Part shown: positions 48,491 through 61,414 of the stretch, piece by piece | How positions within the stretch are numbered: position 1 is the first letter of the stretch | How the letters are laid out: each line of letters opens with the position of its first letter | From: Avena insularis | Lineage: Eukaryota > Streptophyta > Magnoliopsida > Poales > Poaceae | Length of the DNA: 64,000 nt | Assembly (NCBI GenBank): GCA_023614405.1 | Contig: JAJUPC010000040.1 | Coordinates: 682,001-746,000 of the forward strand | Direction: 5' to 3' | Program-made: the position numbers and the translations under genes | Notes under the pieces: generated by a model | Database searches by the model: none | Seen by the model: only the letters and a program-made list of their open reading frames with translations | What the model was told of the DNA's origin: nothing

Positions 48491-49840
48491 TGTAACATCC
48501 CAAAAATATAAAACAATGATCATCAAACTCTAATCACTAAAATTAGGGTTAACAAAAACTTTGAGTAATTAAAATCATATGAATGCATGTGTGTATGTGA
48601 TGATTTGATAAATGCATGAATGAACTTGTGTGATTAACCTAAATAGCAAGAAATGGTTTAAAGATGAAAATAACATCATATAAAACATTTCCAAGCAGAA
48701 ACAAATAAAGAGAAAATCAAAAACAAATCAATGAAGGCAAATGGTCATTTTTGCCAATCTTGCTCACTAGGTCACTTTGAGTGTTTCTAGTCCAAGATTT
48801 CAAACAGAAACTTTTCCAATTCTTTTCACCCTTTTCTAGACCAAGTAAAAGTGAGCAAAGCCCACCTTTCAAACTTGCAGAAATATTTGACAACCTCATT
48901 CAAATGACAATTCAAAATTGAATCTTTATCATATGTGAAGATCACACATTTTCAAAACCCAACCAAACCAGTGCCCCTTGACTAATCCAACTAACCAGAG
49001 ACTCCCTAGTATGTTCCTAGCAAACCCACCAAGTTTGAATCCAAAATTCAAATTTTAATTTCTTTCGGCCATTTCATCAAACACCTTGTTTGCAGCAAAC
49101 AAATAAACAACAAAAACTATAGTGAGCAGTGAATTTGGCCAACCTTGTTCCCTCTCTAGCTCTCACTACACTCTTAGTAGATGATCTAGCCTAATTAACA
49201 AGTCTTAGCACCACTGTGAGCTTAGCATAGCCATTAATGGTGACCATGCGGAGCCCACTTTCCAAACCCAATGTCGCCAGCGAGCTAGAGGAAGAACTAC
49301 CCCCGCCAACCTTGTCTGGAACACGTAGCACCATCCACCGCCACTTCCTGTCCCAGCCCCGAGCGCCTCAGCCCCACCACTGCCCGAGCATGCAAGCCTC
49401 TCTCAAGGCGAGCCAAGAGCGCTTGAAGGCGCCACACTCGACCAGACCCACAGACCACGTGTCACCTTGCCGCTTCGCATGCGTGATCGCCAACACTCCA
49501 AAGACCCACCGACAACCTCGTCACGCCAAGCGACCAGGAGCACCCGTGCGCCATTAAATTTGCCGTTGGACCCGCCCATAGCGTCGACGTGTTCCGACAG
49601 ATCAGCACCGCCCCACGCCTCACCACCACGCCATTGAGCTTTGCCAGGGAGCACAACACCGCACCTACCGTCGCCCATGCCATTAGCCCTCTGTGTCGTC
49701 AACCACGATGAGCTCAGCCGCTACCACGGGTCCCTTTAGCCACTATAAAAGGAGACCTCCCCCGCTCATTTTCTTCACACCAGTTCACTCTCCACCTCTC
49801 ACTGATCACACCCACTCACTCCCGGAGCAAGGCGAGCACC
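48491..49840 (+). repeat. G1b 3' LTR, first part
   Basis: Starts TGTAACATCCC after the AAGGGGGGAC tract. Matches 21615-22977 closely except in the GC-rich stretch 49360-49540, where many short indels occur. TATAAAAG at 49744-49751. The last five bases, GCACC (49836-49840), are the C3 target-site duplication. Confidence 0.92.
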
Positions 49841-51486
49841 TGTAGGGTTCGCAGCATAGAAAACAAAAAAAATCCTACGATGGGAACTATGTACCAAGAT
49901 CTATCTACTGGATACAAACAACGGGCGGATGTATATCCGTAGAGAACATACCCTTGAAGACCGACAAAGCTTAACAAGTTCGACTCGTGGTTGATGTAGA
50001 TGATCTCTTGCCGATCTCAAGATCGAGAGGAAGTCCTAGCGCCGCAAATCAGCAGCGCATCCGTGCTCGCACACATGTTCAAGGCACCGAGCAACCTCCG
50101 CCTCCTCGCTCCAGCGATGCAGCGGAAGCACAACTCTTTCTTGCCGAATAGCCACCGGGAACATGTATCTCGCTAGTCCGAGACCATGGGGAATAAATTC
50201 TAGAGGGGGAGAGAGATCCTTCACGAGGAGGTGTGAGTGAGAGAGAGGGAGGGGGCTCCGTTTATAGGAGAGGGGGCACCCAAGGGCCATGCTCCCAGCC
50301 ATGGACTGCCCCCACCTCTTCCACATTCATGTGGGTGGACACTCCACTCACTCAAATGCCTTTCAATTCCCTCCACTCAAAAACCCACTCAAATTCCCAT
50401 TAAATTTCCACCAAATTTAATGCAAACTCTCATTAAATAAAACTCCTTTTATTTATTAAGAATTTTGTCAATTACTTTAATGACAAACATTCACATATAA
50501 CCCCTTGCTAGTATTTCATTTCACATGCAGAAACACTTTATGCAATTTCACCCAAAAACCCGTTTCGATATCTAGTGAAATAAATTCCTGCGCTTTTTAT
50601 TCTTTTCGGCATGAAACTTTTGCTCCAAATGGATGTAGGTGTCTCCTAAGTGTGTCACCCTATGGTTCGTGAATAATGCGGACATGATCGAGACCCCTCT
50701 CAGATCAATAATCATAAGTGGGATCTGGAGACCCATACTGACTCCCACACATTCAACGATGACTTTCTTGTGATCGTCGTAACCTTTTATGCTAGTATCT
50801 TAATCCCTTTGTTTCGCGATATATTACATGTCCGATATTCGATCATCGGTATCTCCATACCTAGTTTGATCTCGTTATTGACATGCACTCTTTTCTCGTT
50901 CCCGTGATATAACATTCTAGTGATCAAATCACTTGCTTGCAAGCTAATCAATGTGATATCACCGAGAGGTCCGAGAGCATATCTATCCGTCATCGGGATG
51001 AACAAATTCCACTCTCGATCCATGGGCCTCAACATAACACTTTAGTAGTTCTGAACCCATCTTTATAATCACCCTGTTATGGTGTGACGTTTGATGTTAT
51101 CAAGAAACTCTTCCGGTGTTAGTGATTGACATGATCTCATGGTCTAAGGATTTCGATCACTTCGTAAGTTGTTATAGCAATATAAACTCAATGACTTTGA
51201 TCGTAATGCTATACTTCGGATGAATGTTCATCACACCATTACACTAATGTTGTGACCTCGTTATTAACAACATCCAATGTCCATGATCAGGAAACCTTTG
51301 ATCATCTTGTTAATCAACGAGCTAGTTTATAAGAGAGGCATAACTAGGAACTTGCTTTTTGTTTATTAAACACACATGTATTAACGTTTCCGTATTAATA
51401 CAATCATAGCATGTAAAATAAACATTTATCATAATTAAGGAATACGATAATAACCACTTTATTATTGCCTCTCGCATATTCCTTCA
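49841..51486 (-). repeat. C3 left LTR (3' LTR)
   Basis: 1,646 bp. Small indels relative to C2 lie mainly in GC-rich positions, for example near 50255-50310. The end reads CTCGCATATTCCTTCA against CTCGGGCATATTCCCTTCA in C2. Confidence 0.92.
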
Positions 51487-51499
51487 GCCTCCCACTTGC
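51487..51499 (-). promoter_or_regulatory. C3 polypurine tract
   Basis: The minus strand reads GCAAGTGGGAGGC, one transition from the C1 and C2 tract. Confidence 0.75.
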
Positions 51500-54400
51500 A
51501 CTAGAGACAATAATCTAGTTTGAAAACTTTATGCGTATTGAACACATATGGCTTTCGGTGTTCCATATACGCAATTGCAAGTGGTTAACATAATCTATGG
51601 ATCTCGACGCTGTGTCCTTGTGTATTTGCATGTCTTTATGCCTCCATGCATTACTCATTCTCTAATGAGATGGCATTGTATAAATTTGGTCTTTTGGTGA
51701 GACCTTTAGTTCCTTGGGGTTAAATCACGTCGATACTATTGTCATACAATATATCTTTAGTGTTAGCATGTTGCGAACCACACCTTAGTTTGATAACAAA
51801 CTACCTGACACAAATTCCCTCCTTTGCTGCTACTATAGCAGTCATATACTTAGCCTTTTTGTTGTAGTATTCGTACAATGTCTTAACTTTGGAACTCTTC
51901 CAAATCCATCATGGAAACTTTCTTTCCATTTCATTGTGCCACCCATAGTCTAAATTGAGATAAACTTAATTTGTATCTTGTGACAAAACTAGTATCAATG
52001 TAACGCTTTACAATGAACTATTTGTAATTGTTTGTCACCTCTACACAAATATATTCTTAGTTCTTCCAAAAGATCATAAGAATATTCTCACTATTGTCTA
52101 ATGATCATTTTATCATTCATTCTGGTATATTCTCATAACACTTAGAGCATAGGACATATCTGGATGTGTACATATCATGGTATGATTGATCAAAACATTC
52201 TCGTGATTTCACTCATCAAGTGTCAAAGCACTTGAATCTTGTTTCACTTATCAAGTGTCGATACATTTGAATCTTGATTCTATTCCTTTCCATGCGACAA
52301 GAACCGTTTCTATATTGAACTCCTTCAATATCTTATATATGTACGTTTGGCCCAACCATATTAGCGTCACCGTCTATCCACTATAGACATTCATGCTAAA
52401 TATTCGGGTTTTGCCTAAGTCTTTCATCAAAATGAAATCCTTAACCTTTGTCAATAAAAGATACATCATTTCTAATCAACAAGATGTCCTCCACATAATA
52501 TATTAGAAATATGTCTCAGCGCTCCTACTTAATTTCTTGCAAATGCAAGCATCTTCATCGTCTCCAGATGAAAACTCCTTTTTCATCACGGTGAAGATTC
52601 CAACTCCGCGATGCTTACTTCAACCATTGAAGTTTGCATGTCCTTTTAGCATCTTTTGAATTTAACAAAACCCTTTGGAACGTGTCTTGTACATGTCCTA
52701 GGTAACCATTCTATTAGAAGAATTTTGTTTTGTTTATTCATCTACCATATACCAAATTATATGTAGTGGTTGCTACTTTAATCCATCCAGACTAAATATC
52801 GCTATGAAAGATCCAATCTTGTCATAGTCAACTCCTTTGAACATTGTCATAAAATAATTTACGACATGTCGACTATTTCATAGATGTGAAACATCCATGT
52901 CTATTTCTTTATAGATCCAAATACGACCGATAGGTTTTTACACCTTTCCGAAGGGTCTTCCAAGTTCAAAACTTGATTTCTCGTGTATGGAACTATCACG
53001 AATTTTATGGCTTCAAGCCATTTGGCGGAGTCAGGGCCCATCATCGCTTCTTTGCATATAGTCGGTTCATCATTGTCAAACAATAATGATTTACTCTCAA
53101 ATCTCAGTATTTGATTGTTTATCCGACCGACTTGGTTCAATAAGAACTTAGACCTCCGTGACCACAACCTTTGAGGCACGTGAGCTATGAGCATTTTGGC
53201 TGCCTCCGGAACATTTTCTGGCACTGCGCAACTTAGCACATATAGCTAAGGTTCATTAACCTTATCAAAGTTCTATTGTCCTCCCACTAAACTTTTACGA
53301 AAAATTCCTTTTTCAAGAAACTTCACATTTCAAGCGACAAACCCTTTTGTCCTTGGTGTTATGGAGGAATAACCAATTGTTATTCGAAATAACCTACAAA
53401 GACATGCTCATCCGACTTTGGTTGTAAACATCTTACTTATGTTTAGCATACCAAAATTTAAGAAAGGACAACTTGGGTTTTACCCCCAAACCATAACTCA
53501 TATGGTGTCATTTCAATAGATCAAGATGGAGCTTTTTTCAGTGTAAAAGCGGTAGTCTCTAAAGCTTTATTCTTTTAAAACATAATGGCAGTTTTATAAA
53601 TAACACCTTTGATCCAACCATGTCAAACAAGGTTTTATTACAAATCTCAAACACTCCATACTCCTATGGTGTTTCAGGAGATGTAAATCTAGGTGTTTTG
53701 CTCAACTTGCAACTCAATAAATCCCTTTATGATAAAATCATAATTCATTTATTTTCTTGTTACACTTGTAACTCAAATAAATCCCTTATGATAAAATCAT
53801 AAACCATTTATTTTCTTGTTACAATGATTTTCACTTCATCTTGAAAGTCTTTGAAACATTTTTCAAATATTTCATACTTCTTTCTCATTAAGTGAATATT
53901 CACTCAAATTTCCGGAGAAATTATATGAAGTTGAAATCATCGCCATTTACTACACATAATGGACTACATACATCGATATGTATAAATTCCAATATTTTAG
54001 TCGTTCGTTCTTCTTTGGCCTTTGAACGAAGTTTTTAATTATTCCGAGGAAAGTCTCACAAGCGTCACTTGATCAAATCAAAGACTCCAAAAATCCATGA
54101 ATATGGAAATTCTTCATATTTTATTTCCAATATAATTTAAACGGTGATGTCACTTTGTAAGTGATTTTTCAATCATTTGTCTTGCGACATTTTAGCATTA
54201 GGTTTTATGGATGTGATTTCTCCAACTAGATTTGTAAATCATCCATCTTATATGGAATACGGTAATTATTTGAACAACCTTTGTTCTCATAATACCTGAT
54301 TTAAATAACAATTATTTAAACAAATCTTGAAGTCAAGCTTTGATGTCAACGAGAAATACAAACAACGGTTTGTTTGTTTTCGATGAACATCATCACATAT

Positions 54401-55357
54401 TCTCTTGCTAGTTACTTAGGCCATTATGGTTCATGATTTGCGTCGTTCTGTATGACATTTCATACCAACCAATTCGATATCCAATACCCAAGAACCACAT
54501 TGTTTAACAAGCAAAGAATACAACCATAACATGTATATCATCCATATACCTAAATTGGATATTTCCAATATTTTCTTTTCTGCCAAATATATTTTATAGA
54601 TTCTCTTTCAGCATTTCCTTTTCCTTTTTAAAAGAATCTATCAACATCAAAAGTGGCGGCATATACATGACACATAGTCCAAAGCGTGTATATTCAAATA
54701 ATAATACCTTTGTACTTGCACTTTAAAGTAGATCACCATCATCAAAATGATCGGCATTCTTTCAAAATCCATTCTATAGTAATCTTTTAGTGTAGTAAAC
54801 ACTTTACATACATCTTCTATTCACCCTTATCATAACGACTTTCATGATTAAGCTACTGTAGCTTATAAAGGCGAATCGTGAGTATAACATTACTTTCCAA
54901 AACCCTTTTGGATGATTAGGATGTCTAGCATCTCCAACCTTCGTAAATTCTCATCCAATATGAGAAAATATATTATACTCAATCATATTGCAACCAAAAC
55001 ATTGTTTCAGATATCGTTATATTTGCCACACATGATGGTTTCTGAAACAATTCTTTCAGCTCCTAGATAAACTTGATATTAAAACAATCAAGAATCATAG
55101 AGGCAAACATGATACTTAAGATACTAACACTAGAATTGTTACTCTCGATTTAATACTAACTATTAAATTTCACGGAGTAAATAGAGTTTGCTAAAAGTTT
55201 GCAATAGGACTTTAAACTTTAGATTGACACTCAACACAATACGATACCAGTTCGTAAAGTATATATCCAGAATTCTATAGTTCTATTATCTCAATTACAA
55301 CTATGCATAAGGTGGTGAACGAATGCCAATGACTACAACAAATTATGCAAATTCACT
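51500..55357 (-). pseudogene. C3 copia gag-pol relic
   Basis: Same decay pattern as C2: the RT-start frame 52901-53239 (EAMMGPDSAKWLEAIKF), the YVED-type box near 52485-52496, and the 59-60 bp tandem duplication at 53711-53823. No long frame. Differences from C2 are sparse substitutions and a few small indels. Confidence 0.8.
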
Positions 55358-56377
55358 TTGATTTAATTTATGATAGATTGAGTTCTACTAATCCAAATTA
55401 GAAATGAACTCCCACTCAAAAACGACATCCCTCGTGCCTTTTTGGTGATTACATGAACCAAATCCACTACACCAAGTCCGATCATCACGTGAGTCGGTGT
55501 AGCTTCAAAGGCGAGCATCAAATGGTCATCATATAAAAACATATGACTCATGCTTAACCTTTCGGTCCGTGTTCCGAGGCCATGTCTGTTCATGCTAGGC
55601 TCGCCAAGTTAGAACCTTAGTATTCGCGTGTGTAACTGTCTTACACCCAAGATATGCTCGTGGATTCAAGTACACCCGATCATCACGTGATGTCTTGAAG
55701 CGACGAAACATTATCGGTGTATACTTAAGGAAGAACACATTCTTATCTTGATATTTAAATGAGGGATCATCTTATTATGCTAATAAAACGCCAAACAAGC
55801 AATATAAGATGCAATCAAACATCACATGTTAATAAGTGAAATGATATGGTTCCCGCATATGATCTCCATCATGTGCACCGTGGTATGATATCTATCATAC
55901 CTCTATGTGTAAGGCCAAGGTCTATGGAACCTACACGTTATGTGTGTTGCAAGAGTATCATCTCATACTTCTACTTACAACATCACCATATCATAACACT
56001 AGCCCAGCAACAATCTAAACTAGACGCCTCTAATTTATCCATTACAAGTTTTACGTGGCTTAGGGCTTTCGAACATAGAACTGTTCTTACCTACGAACAT
56101 GAACCACAACGAGGATAACCAAATTGTTGACAACTCATTGCAAATTAGATATTGACTATAGTAGGAGAGACATACACCCGCTAGCCACTTATGCAAAACT
56201 AGTTGCATGTCAAGTGTGGAACAGGTCTCATGTGCGAGGACATGTAAAGTTTGTCTGGGCCGCTTCATCCCACTATGCCACCAATATCCAAAGTATAACT
56301 AAGAAGCAATAAAATGATCATCATCATCCACATACTCATATGTGTACTACCCGTGCAAAGCATCTACGCATAGATCC
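55358..56377 (-). other. C3 untranslated leader
   Basis: About 1 kb collinear with the C2 leader; no coding motif. Confidence 0.65.
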
Positions 56378-56390
56378 GGCTCTGATACCA
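56378..56390 (-). promoter_or_regulatory. C3 primer-binding site (initiator Met tRNA)
   Basis: GGCTCTGATACCA on the plus strand, one base from the LTR, identical to C2. Confidence 0.9.
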
Positions 56391-56391
56391 C

Positions 56392-58038
56392 TGTAGGGTT
56401 CACAGCATAGAAAACAAAAAATTTCCTACGATGGGAACTATGTACCAAGATCTATCTACTAGATACAAACAACGAGCGGATGTATATCCGTAGAGAACAT
56501 ACCCTTGAAGACCGACAAAGCTTAACGAGTTCGACTCGTGGTTGATGTAGACGATCTCTTGCCGATCTCAAGATCGAGAGGAAGTCCTAGCGCCGCAAAT
56601 CAGCAGCGCATCCGTGCTCGCACACATGTTCGAGGCACCGAGCAACCTCCGCCTCCTCGCTCCAGAGATGCAGCGGAAGCACAACTCTTTCTTGGAATAG
56701 CCACCGGGAACATGTATCTCGCTAGTCCGAGACCATGGGGAATAAATTCTAGAGGGGGAGAGAGATCCTTCACGAGGAGGTGTGAGTGAGAGAGAGGGAG
56801 GGGGCTCCTTTTATAGGGAGAGGGGGCACCCAAGGGGCCATGCGCTCAGCCATGGGGATGCCCCCACCTATTCCACATTCATGTGGGTGGACACTCCACT
56901 CACTCAAATGCCTTTCAATTCCCTCCACTCAAAAACCCACTCAAATTCCCATTAAATTTCCACCAAATTTAATACAAACTCTCATTAAATAAAACTCCTT
57001 TTATTTATTCAGAATTTTGTCAATTACTTTAATGACAAACATTCACATATAACCCCTTGATAGTATTTCATTTCACATGCAGAAACACTTTTTGCAATTT
57101 CACCCGAAAACCCGTTTCGGTATCTAGTGAAATAAATTCCTGCGCTTGTTATTATTTTCGACATAAAACTTTTGCTCCAAATGGATGTCGGTGTCTCTTA
57201 AGTGTGTCACCCTACGGTTCACGAATAATGCGGACATGATCGAGACCTCTCTCAGATCAATAATCAGAAGCGGGATCTGGAGACCCATACTGACTCCCAC
57301 ACATTCAACGATGACTTTCTTGTGATCGTTTAACCTTTACGCTAGTATCTTAATCCCTTTGTTTCAATATATTACATGTCCGAGATTCGATCATCGGTAT
57401 CTCCATACCTAGTTTGATCTCAAGCATCGACATGCACTCTTTTCTCGTTCCCGTGATATAACATTCTAGTGATCAAATCACTTGCTTGCAAGCTAATCAA
57501 TGTGATATCACTGAGAGGTCCTAGAGCATATCTATCCATCATCGGGATGAACAAATTCCACTCTCGATCCATGGGACTCAACATAACACTTTAGTAGTTC
57601 TGAACCCATCTTTATAATCACCCTGTTATGGTGTGACGTTTGATGTTATCAAGAAACTCTTCCGGTGTTAGTGATTGACATGATCTCATGGTCTAAGGAT
57701 TTCGATCGCTTCATAAGTTGTTATAGAAATATAAACTCAATGACTTTGATCGTAATGCTATACTTCAGATGAATGTTCATCACACCATTACACTAATGTT
57801 GTGACCTCGTTGTTAACAACATCCAATGTCCATGATCAGGAAACCTTTGATCATCTTGTTAATCAACGAGCTAGTTTATAAGAGAGGCATAACTAGGAAC
57901 TTCCTTTTTGTTTATTAAACAGACATGTATTAACGTTTCTGTATTAATACAATCATAGCATGTAAAATAAACATTTATCATAAATAAGGAATACGATAAT
58001 AACCATTTTATTATTGCCTCTCGGGCATATTCCCTTCA
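56392..58038 (-). repeat. C3 right LTR (5' LTR)
   Basis: 1,647 bp, with a CTATAAAAGG box on the minus strand at 56807-56816. Shares diagnostic bases with the C2 right LTR (for example GCGCTTGTTATT near 57140). Confidence 0.93.
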
Positions 58039-58043
58039 GCACC

Positions 58044-60709
58044 AGGTGGCCAGAATTTCACCGGAGTTCGCCGCTGCAGAGGAGGAGAGGCACCGTCGAT
58101 TGGAGCTGCCTCAGGAGAAGCTGCCGGTACCAGGAGAACCGCCCCCGTCGTCGACCATCGCTTGAGCCCCGGTGAGCCTCCCACGACCCACCTGCCACGC
58201 TAGGGTTCTGTCTCACCGGTGCTGCCCGACGTGGACGACGAACCAGAGCCGTTCGATTAGAGTTAAATCATGCGGCCTAGATCACCCCGTACCGCATCGC
58301 TCCTCACTATCTCACTAACACGTGGGGACAGCCACTTAACCAGCCCGCACGTGTGCTGTGTGTGGTGGGCCGACCCATTTAAACATCCCGCGCGACCCAA
58401 CAATTCAAATTTACTTTTATTCATTTAATTTCAAACATAGTTCTGTACCTAGATTCAAAAATCAACCCAGCTCGATTCACTGAACCAAAATGCATGAAAC
58501 CAATTTTGTTAGAAAGTTACTTGAATGCTTAATCCAAGCCCGTTGGATTCAAACCATTTAGAATTGTAGATCACCCATGGTAAAAATAACAAGGCAGAAG
58601 ATTTTCTGCATTCAAATATTTTTCAAAATTCAACCATAAAAGATTTTGAGTTGATTCCAACTCTTAAAAATCACATTTGACCATACATTTCCGAATATAT
58701 AAAAATATATAGGTTTACTTATAGAAATAATTATCAAGTAATAAAAGAATGACACATAGGCATTTCTACTCCCTTTAATTAAATAAAATAAAAATGTTAA
58801 ACCTTATTAAATTGTGACACCACTTTAAATCACATTCCCAGGTACTGAAATATGTGGTGATGACATGTGTCAACATGATCCCATGTTTGAGTTGGAGAAT
58901 ATTAAATCTTAAGTAGTTTTTCAATGAGTAGAAGTTACTTTTCTCAAATAGAATAAATGGGACAAGTGTTTTAATCCTTGTAATGTTAGTGATGATGATA
59001 GATCATCTAGTGTAAACCTTTGTGTGATGATTAGAAATAGTTAAGTATTGTTTGATGATTGTGTACCTCGTATTTATTTATAGACGCTAGTATCGACCAA
59101 GGATACGAGGAGGAAGGAGGATACTACGAGGAAGAAGCCAAGGAGAACTTCAACCACTGCTCTGCACAAGGCAAGCCTAATAATACTAGCTGAATTAGCA
59201 AGCTATTAACTGAGCAAGCTAACACTTGCAAGATACCCTACTTATACAAGCTACTACTTGCTTGTTACTATGCCAACTATATGCCTTAAGCATATGTGAT
59301 TATACCCACTTGACACACCATCCTAGTTTTACTTGCAAGCTTAGTATTTTATTTTTCTTTATTAAAAGCTTTCTATCAAAAGTTTACTTAGTGACTTGTA
59401 GATTCTAGAAAGATAATTGAAGGTAGCATAAAAAGCATAAAATTTGGCCTAAGTTAGATAATCTTGATGTCTTCCTAAGGCATGAGATTGAACTTAGATA
59501 ATCCCCACTTGTTTACCATCCCTCATTAGTATTTACCCCCACTTATAGATGCTAGTGCTAAGCATAAAAATTGATCAACTTTAGATGGGAATACTTGGTG
59601 AAAATGGTTATGAAAATCTTAGAATGATGAGTCATTCTACTGAAATGTTTTGATATGTGTCTTGAACACCAGATGATTTTGATGATGAAAATGTTGAGGC
59701 ATGAGCCTTAGCCCTTTATAAAACTGATGGTTGTCTGGATGCGATACCATTCCAACTTTACCGTATAACCATAATACCCGAAAATTGAGTAGGGCTTGAC
59801 TGAAAATTTATATACCTTAGTATGGGTTCCCTTGGGGCCAAGGTCTGAGCTGAGGCTACCTTGTGAAGATTGTCCACTTGTGTAGTTCCCAAGATGACAG
59901 TTGGTCATGGTTGGGAGGCCAAACTCACAAGAGTGGTGCCTATACTAGGGCGTGTAATTGAAAGGTTAGGATTGATTATCCGCATATTGAGTATGGTGAA
60001 TTCAGGATTGTTCCTGACGGATGTATCAAATATTGTGGTGAAAGTGTACAATCTCTGAAGAGTGTCAAACTATTCGAATAGCCGCGTCCGCGGTTATGGA
60101 TAGTTGGAGTGGCAATACTGTTCCGTCGTCAGATGTTTTCCAAATGACTTGTAAAATGATTCATGACTTTGACTTAACCACAACAGGGTTGTGGTATGAA
60201 ATTCAAGCTCCCAGTTAGGTGTTATAAAACTTTCAACTAGCTTTCTTTGCTTCTGAACTTAGTAAGGTAAATCTGGCTTTTTGCAAAACAACCCTAGAGC
60301 TTAGTATATCCTATGCAAAACCACTTCACTTGTCAGTATTAGTTTGCGAGTACTTAAAGAGTACTCATGGCTTTGTCCCCGCTATTCCGTGGCGGACTAT
60401 GAAGAGGAGTATCAGATGACTCGATCACGGAAGGTTACGACAACTAGGATCATCTCACATCGTCAGCATTGCCTGTGACTCTGAAGATGGAGCTTCGCCT
60501 ACGCTATCGTTACTATTACGTTATTCCGCTCCTTGAATTGTATTAAGAACTGGATCATGAGATCCTTATTTGTGTAAGACCTTATGTATGGTTTGTAATG
60601 GATGATGTACTGTGATATCCAAATCTGTTATGTCTCGCAAAAATGGTAATCCTGGGATTGCGATGTATGGCATAACATGCATCTGGGATTAAAAATCCGG
60701 GTGTTGACA
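58044..60709 (+). repeat. G1b 3' LTR, second part to its true end
   Basis: 58044-58303 matches 31185-31466. 58304-60709 is unique in the window and completes the LTR, which ends ...CCGGGTGTTGACA. With C3 removed the LTR is about 4.0 kb. AGCCGCGTCCGCGGTTATGG at 60080-60099 resembles a motif in the G2 LTRs. Open frames here carry no domain. Confidence 0.85.
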
Positions 60710-60713
60710 TATG

Positions 60714-61127
60714 CGCACGTCGAAGACCAAGCCAGCGGACTAGGCCGTCCTAGTCGACAAGGACGAGTTCGTCATGAAGATGGCGCTAGAGCGCTACCTC
60801 AACGGCGTGCCGTCCATGCAGGCCCCCGACGCATGCGCCTGGTTCAGGACGGACTGGAAGTGCGAGGAGGCCAACCGCGTTCGGCGTCATCAGGAGCAGG
60901 CCGAGCTCGAGGCCACGCGTAGTGCTCGCCGGGAGCACGCCTGCCTGTGGCGCCGCTTATCGTGCTCGATGACAATGACGACGAGGCTAGTCCCTCGTCT
61001 CAGTCGTGGCGCTACGGCTGACTAGGGAAGCTCGCGTCCCCCGCAGCCGCCGAGTGACAACGACGGCGAGGACGATGGCACCCAGGACGTCGAGTACATC
61101 GTCTTCTACGGCAACTTCGGCATGTGA
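60714..61127 (+). pseudogene. Fragment of an unidentified plant hypothetical gene, broken
   Basis: GC-rich coding-like sequence begins right after the G1b LTR. One frame gives DKDEFVMKMALERYLNGVPS...ACAWFRTDWKCEEANRVRR, with an in-frame TAG upstream. After a frameshift near 60945 another frame gives APLIVLDDNDDEASPSSQSW and a stop. A third gives PPSDNDGEDDGTQDVEYIV and YGNFGM ending at TGA 61125-61127. The acidic Asp/Glu runs and the FGM ending recall a multicopy family of short hypothetical proteins in Triticeae genomes, possibly transposon-borne; I cannot assign a function. The 5' end is lost at the G1b boundary. Confidence 0.5.
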
Positions 61128-61404
61128 ACGGCGCGCCCGACTGCATCAGCATCAGCATCGGCATATCCTAGTAGTTATTTCTATGTGTTTTTATGTTTCT
61201 TTCGCCAAGTGTAGTCAAAATTCAGGTGTTTGTCCGAATTTGACATAATATGTATGAACTCGCCTAAATATTAATGAAATTGCCTATATTCGTTCAAATT
61301 TCGCCGAGTTTGCTTAAAATTTGGCCAAAACCGGGAACTTGGCCTGGGAACGCGAGTGATAAACTTGGTGTTTCCAGACCGAACGTTACATCCATCCGGT
61401 GCTA
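61128..61404. other. AT-rich 3' flank of the hypothetical fragment
   Basis: Non-coding sequence with repeated short phrases (AATTT, GCCTA) in the position of a 3' untranslated region. It resumes after the 742-bp insertion at 62167 and ends near GGTGCTCTAAAAAAAAG (62195-62211). I see no gene in it. Confidence 0.4.
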
Positions 61405-61414
61405 AATAGTGCCG
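61405..61414. other. 10-bp direct repeat, left (AATAGTGCCG)
   Basis: AATAGTGCCG recurs exactly at 62157-62166. The two copies bracket 742 bp and look like a target-site duplication. Confidence 0.7.

Larger units (their letters stand above)
49841..58038 (-). mobile_element. C3: duplicated copy of the C2 non-autonomous copia insertion
   Basis: 8,198 bp, the same ends, TSD GCACC (49836-49840 and 58039-58043) and the same position in the G1 LTR as C2. Its left LTR agrees with the C2 left LTR and its right LTR with the C2 right LTR, so C3 is a copy made by block duplication, not a second transposition. Confidence 0.92.

Noticed and set aside
49841..58038. C3 as an independent second insertion of the C2 family
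   Set aside because: Same host position, same TSD, same left/right LTR-specific bases and same internal 60-bp duplication; block duplication explains all of these.
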